From an archaeon (lineage in GTDB: Archaea; Nanobdellota; Nanobdellia; Pacearchaeales; GW2011-AR1): a DNA stretch of 64,000 nt. Under the pieces are notes generated by a model. It did not search any database, was not told the origin of the DNA, and saw only the letters and a program-made list of their open reading frames with translations. Where the stretch lies: contig JABIDS010000014.1 in assembly GCA_018651605.1 (NCBI GenBank), positions 1 through 64,000 on the forward strand. The letters run 5' to 3'. Below, one piece after another: positions 16,362-24,586 of this stretch. A program made the translations under genes and the position numbers. Within the stretch, counting starts at the first letter, position 1, and every line of letters starts with the position of its first letter.

Positions 16362-18157
16362 AGGCGAGATTTGTTTTAAATCCTTTAAGGGTTGTTGAGG
16401 AATATGATAGATTGAAAGAATTGGGTGTGAAGGTTAGTTATAGTTTTAAGACAAATCATGAAGTTGGAAAAGTTTTAGATGAAATTAGTGATTCTGAATT
16501 TTCGGTTCATAATGTTGAAGAGATAGATATGATTAGTGGTTGTTCTAAGATTTGGTTTTTTACTCAGGCATATAGTGTTGAAGAATTGAAGAAAATTGTT
16601 GGTAAAGGTGTTGAAAATTTTGTTGTTGATAATGAGCAGGATTTGGGTGTGTTGTTGGAGTGTGTTAAGGAATTGGATGTTAAAATAAATCTTTTGTTGA
16701 GGATGAAATTTCAGGAGCATAGGATTACAACTGGGAAGTATCATGTTTATGGAATGTCTGCTAGAAAAGTTAATGAGATTATTTTAGGGATTAAAGATGA
16801 TTCTCGTATTGGGAAATTGGGTATTCATATTCATAGGAAAAGTCAGAATGCAAGTGAGTGGGAAATAAAAAGTGAGTTGGAGGATTCTCTTTGTAGTGAA
16901 GTTATTGAGAGGATTGATATTATAAATCTTGGTGGAGGATTGCCTGTGAAGTATAGGACTTATACTTCTGAGATTATGGATTATATTTTTGGTAAAATTC
17001 GTGAGGTTGTTGAATGGTTTGGCGATAAGGAAGTTTATATTGAGCCTGGAAGATTTATTGCTGGTCCTGCAGTTAAATTAGAATGCGAAATAATTCAGAT
17101 TCAAGAAGGAGTTATTGTTGTTAATACTTCAATTTATAATTGTGCTTTAGATAGTATGTTGACAGATATTCGATTGTTAATTGAAGGAGAGGTTGAGGAG
17201 GGAGATTGTTTTAAGATTAAAGGAAATACTCCTACGAGAGATGATATTTTTAGATATGATGTTAAGTTATCAAATCCTCAGGTTGGAGATAAGATTGTTT
17301 TTTTGAATGCTGGTGCTTATAATTATAGTTGTGATTTTTGTGGGTTGAAGAAATTGGATACTATTGAAGAAAAGAAGATTGTTGGTGTGCCTATGAGTAT
17401 GGGTTGTCTTGGTAAGAATGTCGGATGTGAAAAAGCTCCTTTAGAGATTTTGAATTGTAAGGATTTTTCTATGATTGATATTGATGAGAATGATTTTGTT
17501 AAGAGTGTGAATACTTTGGAAAAAGTTGAAGGAGATATTTTTGTTGGGGGAGATCATTCTATAACTTATCCTTTGTTTAAGGGATTTGCTTCTGGGCGTG
17601 AGAATGTTGGTTTGATTGTTTTTGATGCTCATCCTGATTGTGTTAATAATTTTTCTCCTCCTACTCATGAGGATTATTTGAGGGTGTTGGTTGAAGAAGG
17701 AGTTGTTGGTTGTTCGCAAGTGTTGTTGGTTGGTTTGAGAAAGATTGATGAAATTGAGAAGAAGTTTTTGGGCTCTAGAGGAATTGAATATGTTTGTTAT
17801 TCAAAGAATCGAAAACTCAATTCTTTGACTCAAAAAAACAAGGGCGGTGGTGCCCATTGTTTTTCTGATGGTGATGAAGATATTAGTTCTAAGATTGAGG
17901 AATTTTTGTCTAAAGTTGATGATGTTTATTTGAGTGTTGATATCGATGTTTTGAATTCTAAGTTTGCTCCGGGAACAGGATATGTTGAAGAAGGTGGTTT
18001 TGGTTTGGATGAGTTGGTTGGGTTTTTGAAAATTGTTTGTGGGAGTTGTAAGGTCGGTCGTGTAGATTTAGTTGAAGTTAATCCTGATAAGGATGTTGAT
18101 GGTAAGACTGTTGAAAGTGCTAAGAAAATTTTGGAGATTTTTGTTGATGGAAATTGA
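16358..18157 (+). CDS. Fused PLP decarboxylase and agmatinase
   Basis: 599 residues in two enzyme domains. Residues 1-335 are a fold-III basic amino acid decarboxylase: PLP lysine in SYSFKTN (Lys31), LGGGLP near 190 for phosphate binding, EPGRFIAGP near 229. Residues 340-599 are a ureohydrolase: GGDHS near 398, DAHPD near 423, SVDIDVLN near 526 and APGTG, so all metal ligands are kept. Arginine decarboxylation followed by agmatine hydrolysis would give putrescine and urea; arginine as substrate is inferred from the pairing. Residues 482-504 are encoded by a family A repeat and look inserted. Overlaps dys by 4 bases. Confidence 0.88.
   Translation: MKARFVLNPLRVVEEYDRLKELGVKVSYSFKTNHEVGKVLDEISDSEFSVHNVEEIDMISGCSKIWFFTQAYSVEELKKIVGKGVENFVVDNEQDLGVLLECVKELDVKINLLLRMKFQEHRITTGKYHVYGMSARKVNEIILGIKDDSRIGKLGIHIHRKSQNASEWEIKSELEDSLCSEVIERIDIINLGGGLPVKYRTYTSEIMDYIFGKIREVVEWFGDKEVYIEPGRFIAGPAVKLECEIIQIQEGVIVVNTSIYNCALDSMLTDIRLLIEGEVEEGDCFKIKGNTPTRDDIFRYDVKLSNPQVGDKIVFLNAGAYNYSCDFCGLKKLDTIEEKKIVGVPMSMGCLGKNVGCEKAPLEILNCKDFSMIDIDENDFVKSVNTLEKVEGDIFVGGDHSITYPLFKGFASGRENVGLIVFDAHPDCVNNFSPPTHEDYLRVLVEEGVVGCSQVLLVGLRKIDEIEKKFLGSRGIEYVCYSKNRKLNSLTQKNKGGGAHCFSDGDEDISSKIEEFLSKVDDVYLSVDIDVLNSKFAPGTGYVEEGGFGLDELVGFLKIVCGSCKVGRVDLVEVNPDKDVDGKTVESAKKILEIFVDGN
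17802..17868 (+). repeat. Family A double-hairpin repeat, copy 1, inside the agmatinase domain
   Basis: First hairpin: CAAAGAAT (17802-17809) with ATTCTTTG (17820-17827). Linker ACTCA. Second hairpin: AAAAACAA (17834-17841) with TTGTTTTT (17857-17864), with GGGC/GCCC inside. The same order recurs at 24892 and 26903. Here it is read in frame as about 23 residues between two ureohydrolase core motifs, without breaking the frame. Confidence 0.8.
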
Positions 18158-18503
18158 TTTTTCTCGTGTTTGGGCTTATGCTTTTTCTCCAAGGGCGATG
18201 AGTTTTCTTTATGATATTGAATGGGATGGAAGGGTTGTTGAAGGTGGTTGTGATAATATTTTAGTTGGGGGTTTGAGAGAGTGTGGAGAAGTTGTGGATG
18301 TTAGTAATTCTAAGATTTTTGAATTGGATGCGTTAAGAATTTTTAAAATGGTTTATGAGGGAGATGTTAAAAGTTTAATTAGGGATTTTTATGAAGAATA
18401 TTTAGTTTATAATCCTGAGTTGTTATTGGATAAAAAATTTGAGTGTGGAGATGTTTTTGGTAAGGTTTGTTTAGATGAAATGGTTGAGGAGATTAGGGTT
18501 TGA
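18147..18503 (+). CDS. Unknown 118-residue protein after the polyamine fusion gene
   Basis: The ATG at 18147 overlaps the end of the decarboxylase-agmatinase gene by 11 bases in another frame, so the two are probably co-translated. Reads MEIDFSRVWAYAFSPRAM and then a soluble, acidic sequence with three or four cysteines and a predicted helical end. No known family. The genetic link hints at a role with polyamines or hypusine, but nothing in the sequence shows it. Confidence 0.6.
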   Translation: MEIDFSRVWAYAFSPRAMSFLYDIEWDGRVVEGGCDNILVGGLRECGEVVDVSNSKIFELDALRIFKMVYEGDVKSLIRDFYEEYLVYNPELLLDKKFECGDVFGKVCLDEMVEEIRV

Positions 18504-18543
18504 GTATAATAATTCTTAAATAACCCTAATTCTTTTGTATTTT

Positions 18544-19020
18544 ATGAAAAATAAAGTTATGCTTTGTTTAATTGGATTTGTTTTTATATTTATGATTTTG
18601 GGATTGGGTTCTGCTCTTTTGTGTATTGGGAGTGATGGTTATTATCATGATTGTAGTGATGATGGAAGTAGATATCGTAAGGCTCCTGTGAAGACTGCTG
18701 TTCAGACTTATAATAATGGTTATTATAAGGGGCAGTATGAGGGTTATAAGAAAGGATATAAGAAAGGTTATGGAAGTGGATATGATGAAGGGTATGATGA
18801 GAGGAAGGAAGAGGATTCAAGAAAGAAGAAAAGTTCTGAGTGGAGTAATAATTATTATAAGCCTTGGGTGGTTCGGACTCATGTGAGTTATCCGTCGAGA
18901 AGTTATGGTTATGTTGGTTCTTATGGATATGGTGGTGGAAGGTATTATAATAGTTTTGGTTATGGGAATTATAATGGGTTTGGTGGTGGTTATGGTGGGT
19001 ATGGGTATTATGGTTATTAA
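18544..19020 (+). CDS. Secreted Gly/Tyr-rich protein
   Basis: 158 residues from the ATG at 18544. An N-terminal hydrophobic segment (MLCLIGFVFIFMILGLGSA) should be a signal peptide or anchor. Next come a short Cys-containing region (LLCIGSDGYYHDC) and repeats of the type GYKKGY / GYDEGYDE. The last 50 residues are almost only Gly, Tyr, Ser and Asn. Such Tyr/Gly repeats are typical of self-assembling or adhesive surface proteins; that role is inferred. The gene stands alone, with a TATA-like TTCTTAAATAA near 18511. Confidence 0.65.
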   Translation: MKNKVMLCLIGFVFIFMILGLGSALLCIGSDGYYHDCSDDGSRYRKAPVKTAVQTYNNGYYKGQYEGYKKGYKKGYGSGYDEGYDERKEEDSRKKKSSEWSNNYYKPWVVRTHVSYPSRSYGYVGSYGYGGGRYYNSFGYGNYNGFGGGYGGYGYYGY

Positions 19021-19069
19021 TGGTTTGCAGATTGATAATTTTTATAAATGATTGTTTGTTATAGTTATT

Positions 19070-19522
19070 ATGGTAAAAGTTAATTTGGATTTTGTATTGG
19101 TGCATATGCTTAGAGTGAGAGATTTTGTTAGTGTTAAGGATTTAAAAGAAATGGGTAGAAAAATTGAAGCAATTGATGATTCATTGGCAGCTTATTTTGA
19201 TCATTATGAAACTAGTGCTTTGATTGAGGATCAATCTACTAGATTTAGTCGTCCTGAGATTGGGAGTAAATATTCGGGATATTGGGATTGTGGATTTGTG
19301 CGTTCGCCTGGTAGTGAAGAATTATTTTCTGATGAAGCTATTTGGTATTTTGATTTAGGTTCGTTTCAATCTGGGTGTCTTGAGAAATTTGATGAAGAGA
19401 AGAATAAAAGATTAAGAAGAGAAATTGTAGATTTAATTGAACCTGGATTGTTGGAAAGTGGTTATAATCCTTCGGTTCGGTGTTTGGGTGCAAATGGTTT
19501 TGAAAGGATTTATGCTTTTTGA
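19070..19522 (+). CDS. Unknown 150-residue protein
   Basis: ATG at 19070 is chosen because TTTTTATAAA lies about 25-30 bases upstream, giving a nearly leaderless message. The sequence starts MVKVNLDFVLVHMLRV, and has a mixed alpha/beta soluble character with acidic patches. No motif recognised. It ends two bases before the convergent methyltransferase gene. Confidence 0.6.
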   Translation: MVKVNLDFVLVHMLRVRDFVSVKDLKEMGRKIEAIDDSLAAYFDHYETSALIEDQSTRFSRPEIGSKYSGYWDCGFVRSPGSEELFSDEAIWYFDLGSFQSGCLEKFDEEKNKRLRREIVDLIEPGLLESGYNPSVRCLGANGFERIYAF

Positions 19523-19524
19523 AC

Positions 19525-20310
19525 CTAACTTTTAATCATATAAAAAATTTCATTATCTGTTTTGAATTTTTTGTAATGTAGGTTGTTTCTTTCAAGCATT
19601 AGTTCAAACCATTTTCTGTTTGGATTGTTCATTGGTTTTCTTGTTATTGTTTTTGTTGCGAAACTTGCGACGATTAAGTTTGTTTTTTTGATTAGTTGGA
19701 GGAGAAGTTGTTCGCTTGGTTTGTGATTTTTTTTGTCTATTACATCTAGTGCTTTGAATAAGAAGACGATATCTGATTTTGGGAGTTGGTCTATTTTGGA
19801 TTTGTTTGTTATATCCATTGTTTGAGCTTTACCTTTTGTTTTTGTTATTTTTAGAAATTGGTTTATGTGTTTCATATCTTGCTCGTCGATGTCGTAGGCA
19901 TAGTATGTTAAATTTTTGTTTTTTATTAATGGGATGCTGAAAGGGTTTAATCCTGATGCTAAGTCTATGATTGTTTTTGTATTGGGGGTTATTATTTTTT
20001 TGTAGATTTTTTTATAGTTGTTGAGTCGTTCTTTTGTTGAAATTGTTATTTCTAAAAGTTGTTCTAGGATTTGTTTGTTGTTTGGATTTGCTTTTAATTG
20101 GGTTAAAAGTTTTGGAATTTTGTTTTTCTTTTTTGTTTGGAAACTTGAATATGTTCTGTGAAGGATTGCCCTTATGTTTTTTATTGCGGTTTTTTCAGTT
20201 TCATTAGTATGGTTTTTTATATATTTTTTAATTTCTAGATTGACTATCTCGTCGGATATTGTTTTATATTTTTTATTTGCTTTTATTTTTTTAAGGAGTT
20301 GGGTTGTCAT
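19525..20310 (-). CDS. ArmA/FmrO-type 16S rRNA (G1405-N7) methyltransferase homologue
   Basis: 261 residues matching the aminoglycoside-resistance methyltransferase family over its whole length. N-terminal ANKKYKTISDEIV corresponds to the ArmA start; ILHRTYSSF is the conserved rRNA-binding helix; ISTKERLNNY is the family's S-T-x-E-R motif; DLASGLNPF near residue 118 is SAM motif I; YYAYDID follows; DIVFLFKALDVID is motif IV-V; KWFELML and NEIFYMI close the protein. In bacteria these enzymes methylate G1405 in helix 44. Coding strand is A+C-rich, unlike most minus-strand neighbours. It shares a divergent promoter region with EF-1A. Confidence 0.88.
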   Translation of the reverse strand: MTTQLLKKIKANKKYKTISDEIVNLEIKKYIKNHTNETEKTAIKNIRAILHRTYSSFQTKKKNKIPKLLTQLKANPNNKQILEQLLEITISTKERLNNYKKIYKKIITPNTKTIIDLASGLNPFSIPLIKNKNLTYYAYDIDEQDMKHINQFLKITKTKGKAQTMDITNKSKIDQLPKSDIVFLFKALDVIDKKNHKPSEQLLLQLIKKTNLIVASFATKTITRKPMNNPNRKWFELMLERNNLHYKKFKTDNEIFYMIKS

Positions 20311-20337
20311 TTTTATATATTTAATAGAAACAAAAAG

Positions 20338-20345
20338 TTTATAAA
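20338..20345. promoter_or_regulatory. Palindromic TATA box between the methyltransferase and EF-1A
   Basis: The palindrome GTTTATAAAC (20337-20346) has A-rich, BRE-like sequence on both sides. It is 28-35 bases from the minus-strand ATG at 20310, a leaderless spacing, and about 58-65 bases from the plus-strand ATG at 20403. One box could serve both genes. Confidence 0.55.
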
Positions 20346-20402
20346 CCCTTTTTTTTAAGTAATATTACTAAATTTAATTTAAAATTATAATAAAAAAATA
20401 AA

Positions 20403-21692
20403 ATGGCACCAGAAAAACCGACAATGAATGTTGTATTTGTAGGTCATGTAGACCACGGGAAATCAACTTGTGTAGGTCAGCTTATGTTTCAGTCAGGAAC
20501 TATTCCAGAAAATGAAATGAAGAAATTGACTGAAGAGGCAATAAAACAAGGTAAACCTGGTTTTGAATTTGCTTATGTTATGGATAAAATTAAGGAAGAA
20601 AGAGAAAGAGGAGTTACTATTGATTTAGCTTATCAAAAATTGATTACACCTAAAAGACAGATTACAATAATTGATGCACCTGGACACAAGGATTTTGTTA
20701 AGAACATGATTACTGGGGCTTCGCAAGCTGATGCTGCTTTTTTGACTATTGCTGCTAAAGAAGGAGTTCAACCTCAGACTAAAGAGCACTTATGGTTATT
20801 GAGAACAATGGGTGTTCAGCAAATTGCAGTTTCAATTAATAAGATGGATACTGTAGATTATAAGGAAGAGGCTTTTAACAAGGCTAAAGATGATGTTTCT
20901 GAATTATTGAAAGGTGTTGGAATCGATGCTTCTAAGACTGTTTTCTTGGCTGTTTCAGGTTTGAAGGGAGATAATGTTGGAAAGAAATCAGAGAATATGC
21001 CTTGGTATAAAGGACCTACTATTTTAGAGCAATTAGATTTATTTGATGCTCCTAAAAAACCTACTGATTTACCAATGAGAATGCCTGTGCAAGATGTTTA
21101 TGATATTACTGGTATTGGAACTGTTCCTGTTGGAAAGATTGAGACTGGTATTATGAAGATTGGGCAAAAGGTTATTGTATTACCTGGTCGAAGTGGAACT
21201 GGTGTTGCTGGTGAAGTTAAGACTATTGAAATGCACCATGAACAATTACAAGAAGCTCCATCTGGATTTAATGTTGGTATTAATGTTAAAGGTGTTGGTA
21301 AAAAAGATATTGCAAGAGGAGATGTAATTTCTGACGCTGCTAAGCCTCCTACAATTGCTGCAGAGTTTACAGCACAGATTGCTATAATTAATCACCCAAC
21401 TGTTGTTGCTGTTGGATATACTCCTGTATTCCATGTTCACACTGCTCAAGTACCTTGCCAATTAATTGAAATTGTTCATAAGATTGATCCTACATCTGGA
21501 CAAGCTATGGAAGGAAAAGTTGACTTTTTGAAAAATGGAGATGTTGCGATTTGTAAGTTTAAACCAATTGGTAATTTAGTAATTGAAGAATCAGAGACAA
21601 ATCCTCATATGGCTAGATTTGCAATTAGAGATGCTGGAGCTACTGTTGCTGCTGGTGTTTGTCAGAAAGTTGTTGAGAAAAAACTTGGTTAA
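20403..21692 (+). CDS. tuf: Translation elongation factor EF-1A
   Basis: 429 residues, standard archaeal length. G1 is GHVDHGKS, G3 is DAPGHKDF, G4 is NKMD, and the beta-barrel domains show PVQDVYDITGIGTVPVG and the C-terminal HPTVVAVGYTPVFHVHTAQ. Delivers aminoacyl-tRNA to the ribosome. In many archaea it follows EF-2 directly and precedes rps10; here it is 5 kb from EF-2 and no rps10 follows. Confidence 0.97.
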   Translation: MAPEKPTMNVVFVGHVDHGKSTCVGQLMFQSGTIPENEMKKLTEEAIKQGKPGFEFAYVMDKIKEERERGVTIDLAYQKLITPKRQITIIDAPGHKDFVKNMITGASQADAAFLTIAAKEGVQPQTKEHLWLLRTMGVQQIAVSINKMDTVDYKEEAFNKAKDDVSELLKGVGIDASKTVFLAVSGLKGDNVGKKSENMPWYKGPTILEQLDLFDAPKKPTDLPMRMPVQDVYDITGIGTVPVGKIETGIMKIGQKVIVLPGRSGTGVAGEVKTIEMHHEQLQEAPSGFNVGINVKGVGKKDIARGDVISDAAKPPTIAAEFTAQIAIINHPTVVAVGYTPVFHVHTAQVPCQLIEIVHKIDPTSGQAMEGKVDFLKNGDVAICKFKPIGNLVIEESETNPHMARFAIRDAGATVAAGVCQKVVEKKLG

Positions 21693-21811
21693 AGTTTTTA
21701 GAGGGGAGTGAGGTTTTGGGGTTAAGAGTGGGAGGTGTTAGAGGTTTTTTAAGGGGTTATGATGGGGTTTAGAGTGGGCTTAGGATTGGGAAATTCTGGT
21801 GAGATGTTAAG

Positions 21812-22054
21812 ATGGATAAAGTAAAAACATATACTATGGGATTAATTAAGGGATTTCCATTTGCTCTTGAAGGTTTAGATAAAAAGGTTAATGAGGATTC
21901 TGATTTTGTTGGTGCTGAGATAATAGATGTTACAGATAATTATTATATTGTTGCTGGAGCTAAGTCTGGTGAGGTTACTGCTGGAGATCAGGAATGTTTG
22001 AGTAGAAGGGTTTTGTATCGTTTGAAAGATGAGGGTGAAGGGGTTGAAGAATAA
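21812..22054 (+). CDS. Unknown 80-residue protein downstream of EF-1A
   Basis: ATG start; the sequence begins MDKVKTYTMGLIKGF and has a small mixed alpha/beta pattern with YYIVAGAKSGEVTAGD in the middle. No family recognised. The stop is one base before the next ATG, so the two small genes form an operon. The 120 bases between EF-1A and this gene are G/T-rich with no clear structure. Confidence 0.55.
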   Translation: MDKVKTYTMGLIKGFPFALEGLDKKVNEDSDFVGAEIIDVTDNYYIVAGAKSGEVTAGDQECLSRRVLYRLKDEGEGVEE

Positions 22055-22055
22055 A

Positions 22056-22358
22056 ATGTCAATACAAAGAGCAAAAGTTAATTGTGAAAGATGTTATGGT
22101 TTGGCTAAGAGTGTTGCTATTTTTAAAGATGGTCGATTGAAATGCGATTTATTATATTCTGTAAGAAATGAAGCAATGAGGGCTTTGGAAGATGCAATGG
22201 ATAGGATTGATAATGTTGATGAAGAAAAATGCACTCCTGCAGTTTTAGAAACATTGCCTGGACTGAGGGCTAATTTTTCTAATGCTTTAGATGCTTGTAG
22301 GGATTGTGATTATAGTTCTTCTAAAATTATTTATATTCTTGAAGGTTCTAAAAAATAA
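22056..22358 (+). CDS. Unknown 100-residue Cys-containing protein
   Basis: ATG at 22056 follows the previous stop by one base and is preferred over an overlapping upstream start at 22029. The protein has paired cysteines (CERC near residue 10 and ACRDC near 82) that could form a zinc site, with helices between. No known family. Confidence 0.55.
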   Translation: MSIQRAKVNCERCYGLAKSVAIFKDGRLKCDLLYSVRNEAMRALEDAMDRIDNVDEEKCTPAVLETLPGLRANFSNALDACRDCDYSSSKIIYILEGSKK

Positions 22359-22414
22359 TAATTCTTATACTGAATTATAATAGTTTTTTTAAAGTGCTTT
22401 GATTTTGTTTTTTT

Positions 22415-22963
22415 ATGAGTGATTTTTTAAAGGCAGGTATGAAGAGAATAAAAGAAGAAGAATGTTTGTTGTGGGAGATTTTGGTTTCATCTATTGATGG
22501 GGAAAGAGATAGGTTTCCAACTGTTTCTCCATTTGTTTTGAGTGAAGTTATTAATGGGACTATTAACTATATTGGTGGAAAGAGTGGAAAGGTTTTGTAT
22601 TGGAATTGTAGAGTTCCTGAATTTAGAAGAAAAATTGTTGATTATTTTGATATGGAGTTGGTGAGGCAGGATGATGTTTTGTCTTCGGAGATAAAGAATA
22701 AGTTAGTTTCTATGACTCGTTTGAAGCTAAGGCCTTGTCCTCAGGATAGACATGATTTTATTACAAGTCTTGATGAATATTTTCAAGGAAATAAAACTAG
22801 GCCATGTTCAAGTTATAGATTATCTAGTGAGTTTGTTGATAAAGTTAATGAAGGAATTAGAAGGTATCATTCTTTTGAATGTATTGATGTTAAGAGAATT
22901 GGAGAGGAAACGCGTGGTTTTATTGAGGATGATTTGAAGTTTATTGCTGAGAATTATAGTTGA
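22415..22963 (+). CDS. Unknown 182-residue protein
   Basis: ATG start after a T-rich stretch. The protein is helical and charged, starting MSDFLKAGMKRIKEEE, with several cysteines scattered and no signal peptide. The middle has LKLRPCPQDRHDFITS, which I cannot tie to a family. A poly-A/G run follows the stop. Confidence 0.6.
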   Translation: MSDFLKAGMKRIKEEECLLWEILVSSIDGERDRFPTVSPFVLSEVINGTINYIGGKSGKVLYWNCRVPEFRRKIVDYFDMELVRQDDVLSSEIKNKLVSMTRLKLRPCPQDRHDFITSLDEYFQGNKTRPCSSYRLSSEFVDKVNEGIRRYHSFECIDVKRIGEETRGFIEDDLKFIAENYS

Positions 22964-22997
22964 TGAGATTTAAAAAAAAAGAAAAAAAGAAAAAAAA

Positions 22998-23051
22998 TTA
23001 TTCATCATCGAGGTCAAGTTCATCCAAACTTTCCTCAAATTCGTCAGACAT
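22998..23051 (-). CDS. Candidate 17-residue acidic microprotein
   Basis: Minus-strand frame MSDEFEESLDELDLDDE followed by TAA and a long T-run (TTTTTTTTC repeated), which would make a terminator. An AGGAG lies 6-10 bases before the ATG at 23051. An upstream in-frame ATG at 23066 adds MRRAK. A TATA-like TTTAAATA near 23095 is spaced for a short leader. Ten of 17 residues are acidic. Too short for certainty, but start signals, frame and terminator line up. Confidence 0.4.
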   Translation of the reverse strand: MSDEFEESLDELDLDDE

Positions 23052-23066
23052 TTTTGCTCTCCTCAT

Positions 23067-23383
23067 TTTTTTATAATTCTATATTATAATTGGAGTATTT
23101 AAATATTTTTATTTCGAGATTGTTACTTTGGAGGGGTGGGAGTTTATTTTTATTTTGGTTTGAATTTCTCAAATTTGTTAACCCAAAGTTTTATAAAGTG
23201 AATAATTCTTTGATTATTATAATAAATTACGATATTATCAGAGATTAGATATATCATCACATTCACATTCACATATTCAATTATTTTGAATAACGAGTAA
23301 AATAGAGAGTAAGACGTGGAATAGTCGTGTAGTATAGATTTCTTTGATAGTTTAATAAATATTAAAATAATATAATAGAATAA
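23067..23383. promoter_or_regulatory. Gap with a long leader upstream of dnaG
   Basis: About 317 bases without a gene. TTTTATAAAGTG around 23190-23201 is the best TATA box for dnaG and would give a leader of roughly 150-165 bases, unusually long for this window. Inside it is a short CATTCA tandem (23258-23274). I see no convincing riboswitch or RNA gene. Confidence 0.35.
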
Positions 23384-24550
23384 ATGGCAAAAATAAGTCC
23401 GGTATCAATAAAGTATATAATTCATGCAAAGTTAGAGGCAACTGGGGCTGTTGAAAAACCTGATATAATTGGGGCGATTTTTGGGCAGACTGAGGGGCTT
23501 TTGGGTGATGATCTTGAAATGAGAGAGCTTCAGAAAGCTGGAAAAATAGGTAGAATTGAAGTTAATACAAGTTATGGGGATGGTAATACTGAGGGAGAGA
23601 TTGAAGTTCCTTCTGCAATGGATAAAACTGAGACAACTATTTTGGCTGCAGCTTTAGAGACAATTGAGAGGGTTGGTCCAAGTGATACTAAGATAATTAT
23701 TGAGGAAATTGAAGATGTTCGAGGAAGTAAGAGAGATTATATTTTAGAAAGGGCTAAGAAATTGATGGAGAAGTTAGGTGATACTGGTTCTGAGCTTAGT
23801 GAGATGACTAGTGAGATACAAGATTCTGCAAAGATTGCTAAAATGCAAACTTATGGAACTGAGAATTTGCCTTGTGGGGATATTTCTGGAGATGAATTGA
23901 TTATTGTTGAAGGAAGAGCGGATGTTGTTAATTTATTGAAGAATGGGGTTAAGAATGCAATTTCAATGAATGGTGCTAAGTTGCCTAAGACTGTTGTTGA
24001 GTTGACTAGGGAGAAGCCAGAAGTTGTTTTGTTTGTTGATGGTGATAGGGGTGGAACTTTAATAATTAAGAATGTTGTAGAGGTTGCTAAGATTGATTTT
24101 ATTGCAATGGCTCCTGAAGGTAAAGAAGTTGAAGAGTTGACTGGTAAGGAAATCTTGCAAGCTTTGAGAAAGAAAGTTCCTGCTAAAGAATATTCGAGTA
24201 GTTCTCGTTCTAGAGGAGTTAGAAGATATAGTAATGAAATCCGTGAAAAGAAAGTTAAGAGCGAGATTAAAAAAATGACTGCTAAAGAAAAAGAAAAGAT
24301 ACAGGATGAGTTGGATGAATTGGTTGGAACTAAGGGTGGTGTTGTTTTTAATTCGGATTTAGAAAAAGTTAAGAAATTTCCTTTAGGAAGATTTCAATCT
24401 TTGAAGTTGGATGAAGCGCCTTATGTTATTGCAATTGATGGAACTGCTACTCCGAGAATAGTTGATACTTGTGAAAATTTAGGTTGTAGTAATTTGATTG
24501 CAAGTAATTTTGTTAATACTAATACAAGTATTAATTTAGTTAGTTTTTAG
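23384..24550 (+). CDS. dnaG: Archaeal DnaG-like primase (exosome-associated)
   Basis: 388 residues, close to the usual 400-450. The N-terminal third holds ADKPDII-like EKPDIIGAIFGQTEGLLGDDL, typical for the archaeal family. The TOPRIM domain shows IIVEGRADVVNLL (catalytic Glu) and VVLFVDGDRGG (metal-binding DxD). It ends in AIDGTATPRIVDTC ... NLIASNF. The archaeal protein is a primase-like subunit that mainly partners the RNA exosome. Confidence 0.95.
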   Translation: MAKISPVSIKYIIHAKLEATGAVEKPDIIGAIFGQTEGLLGDDLEMRELQKAGKIGRIEVNTSYGDGNTEGEIEVPSAMDKTETTILAAALETIERVGPSDTKIIIEEIEDVRGSKRDYILERAKKLMEKLGDTGSELSEMTSEIQDSAKIAKMQTYGTENLPCGDISGDELIIVEGRADVVNLLKNGVKNAISMNGAKLPKTVVELTREKPEVVLFVDGDRGGTLIIKNVVEVAKIDFIAMAPEGKEVEELTGKEILQALRKKVPAKEYSSSSRSRGVRRYSNEIREKKVKSEIKKMTAKEKEKIQDELDELVGTKGGVVFNSDLEKVKKFPLGRFQSLKLDEAPYVIAIDGTATPRIVDTCENLGCSNLIASNFVNTNTSINLVSF

Positions 24551-24586
24551 AGATATGTTTTTATAGTGCGGAGTTATGGATTTTTA

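Noticed and set aside
18590..19105. A 171-codon His/Asn-rich minus-strand frame
   Set aside because: It is antisense to the Gly/Tyr repeat protein, whose repeats create a stop-free complement.
23258..23274. CATTCA short tandem as a possible replication iteron
   Set aside because: Only about three units, no nearby initiator gene and no other origin signs.
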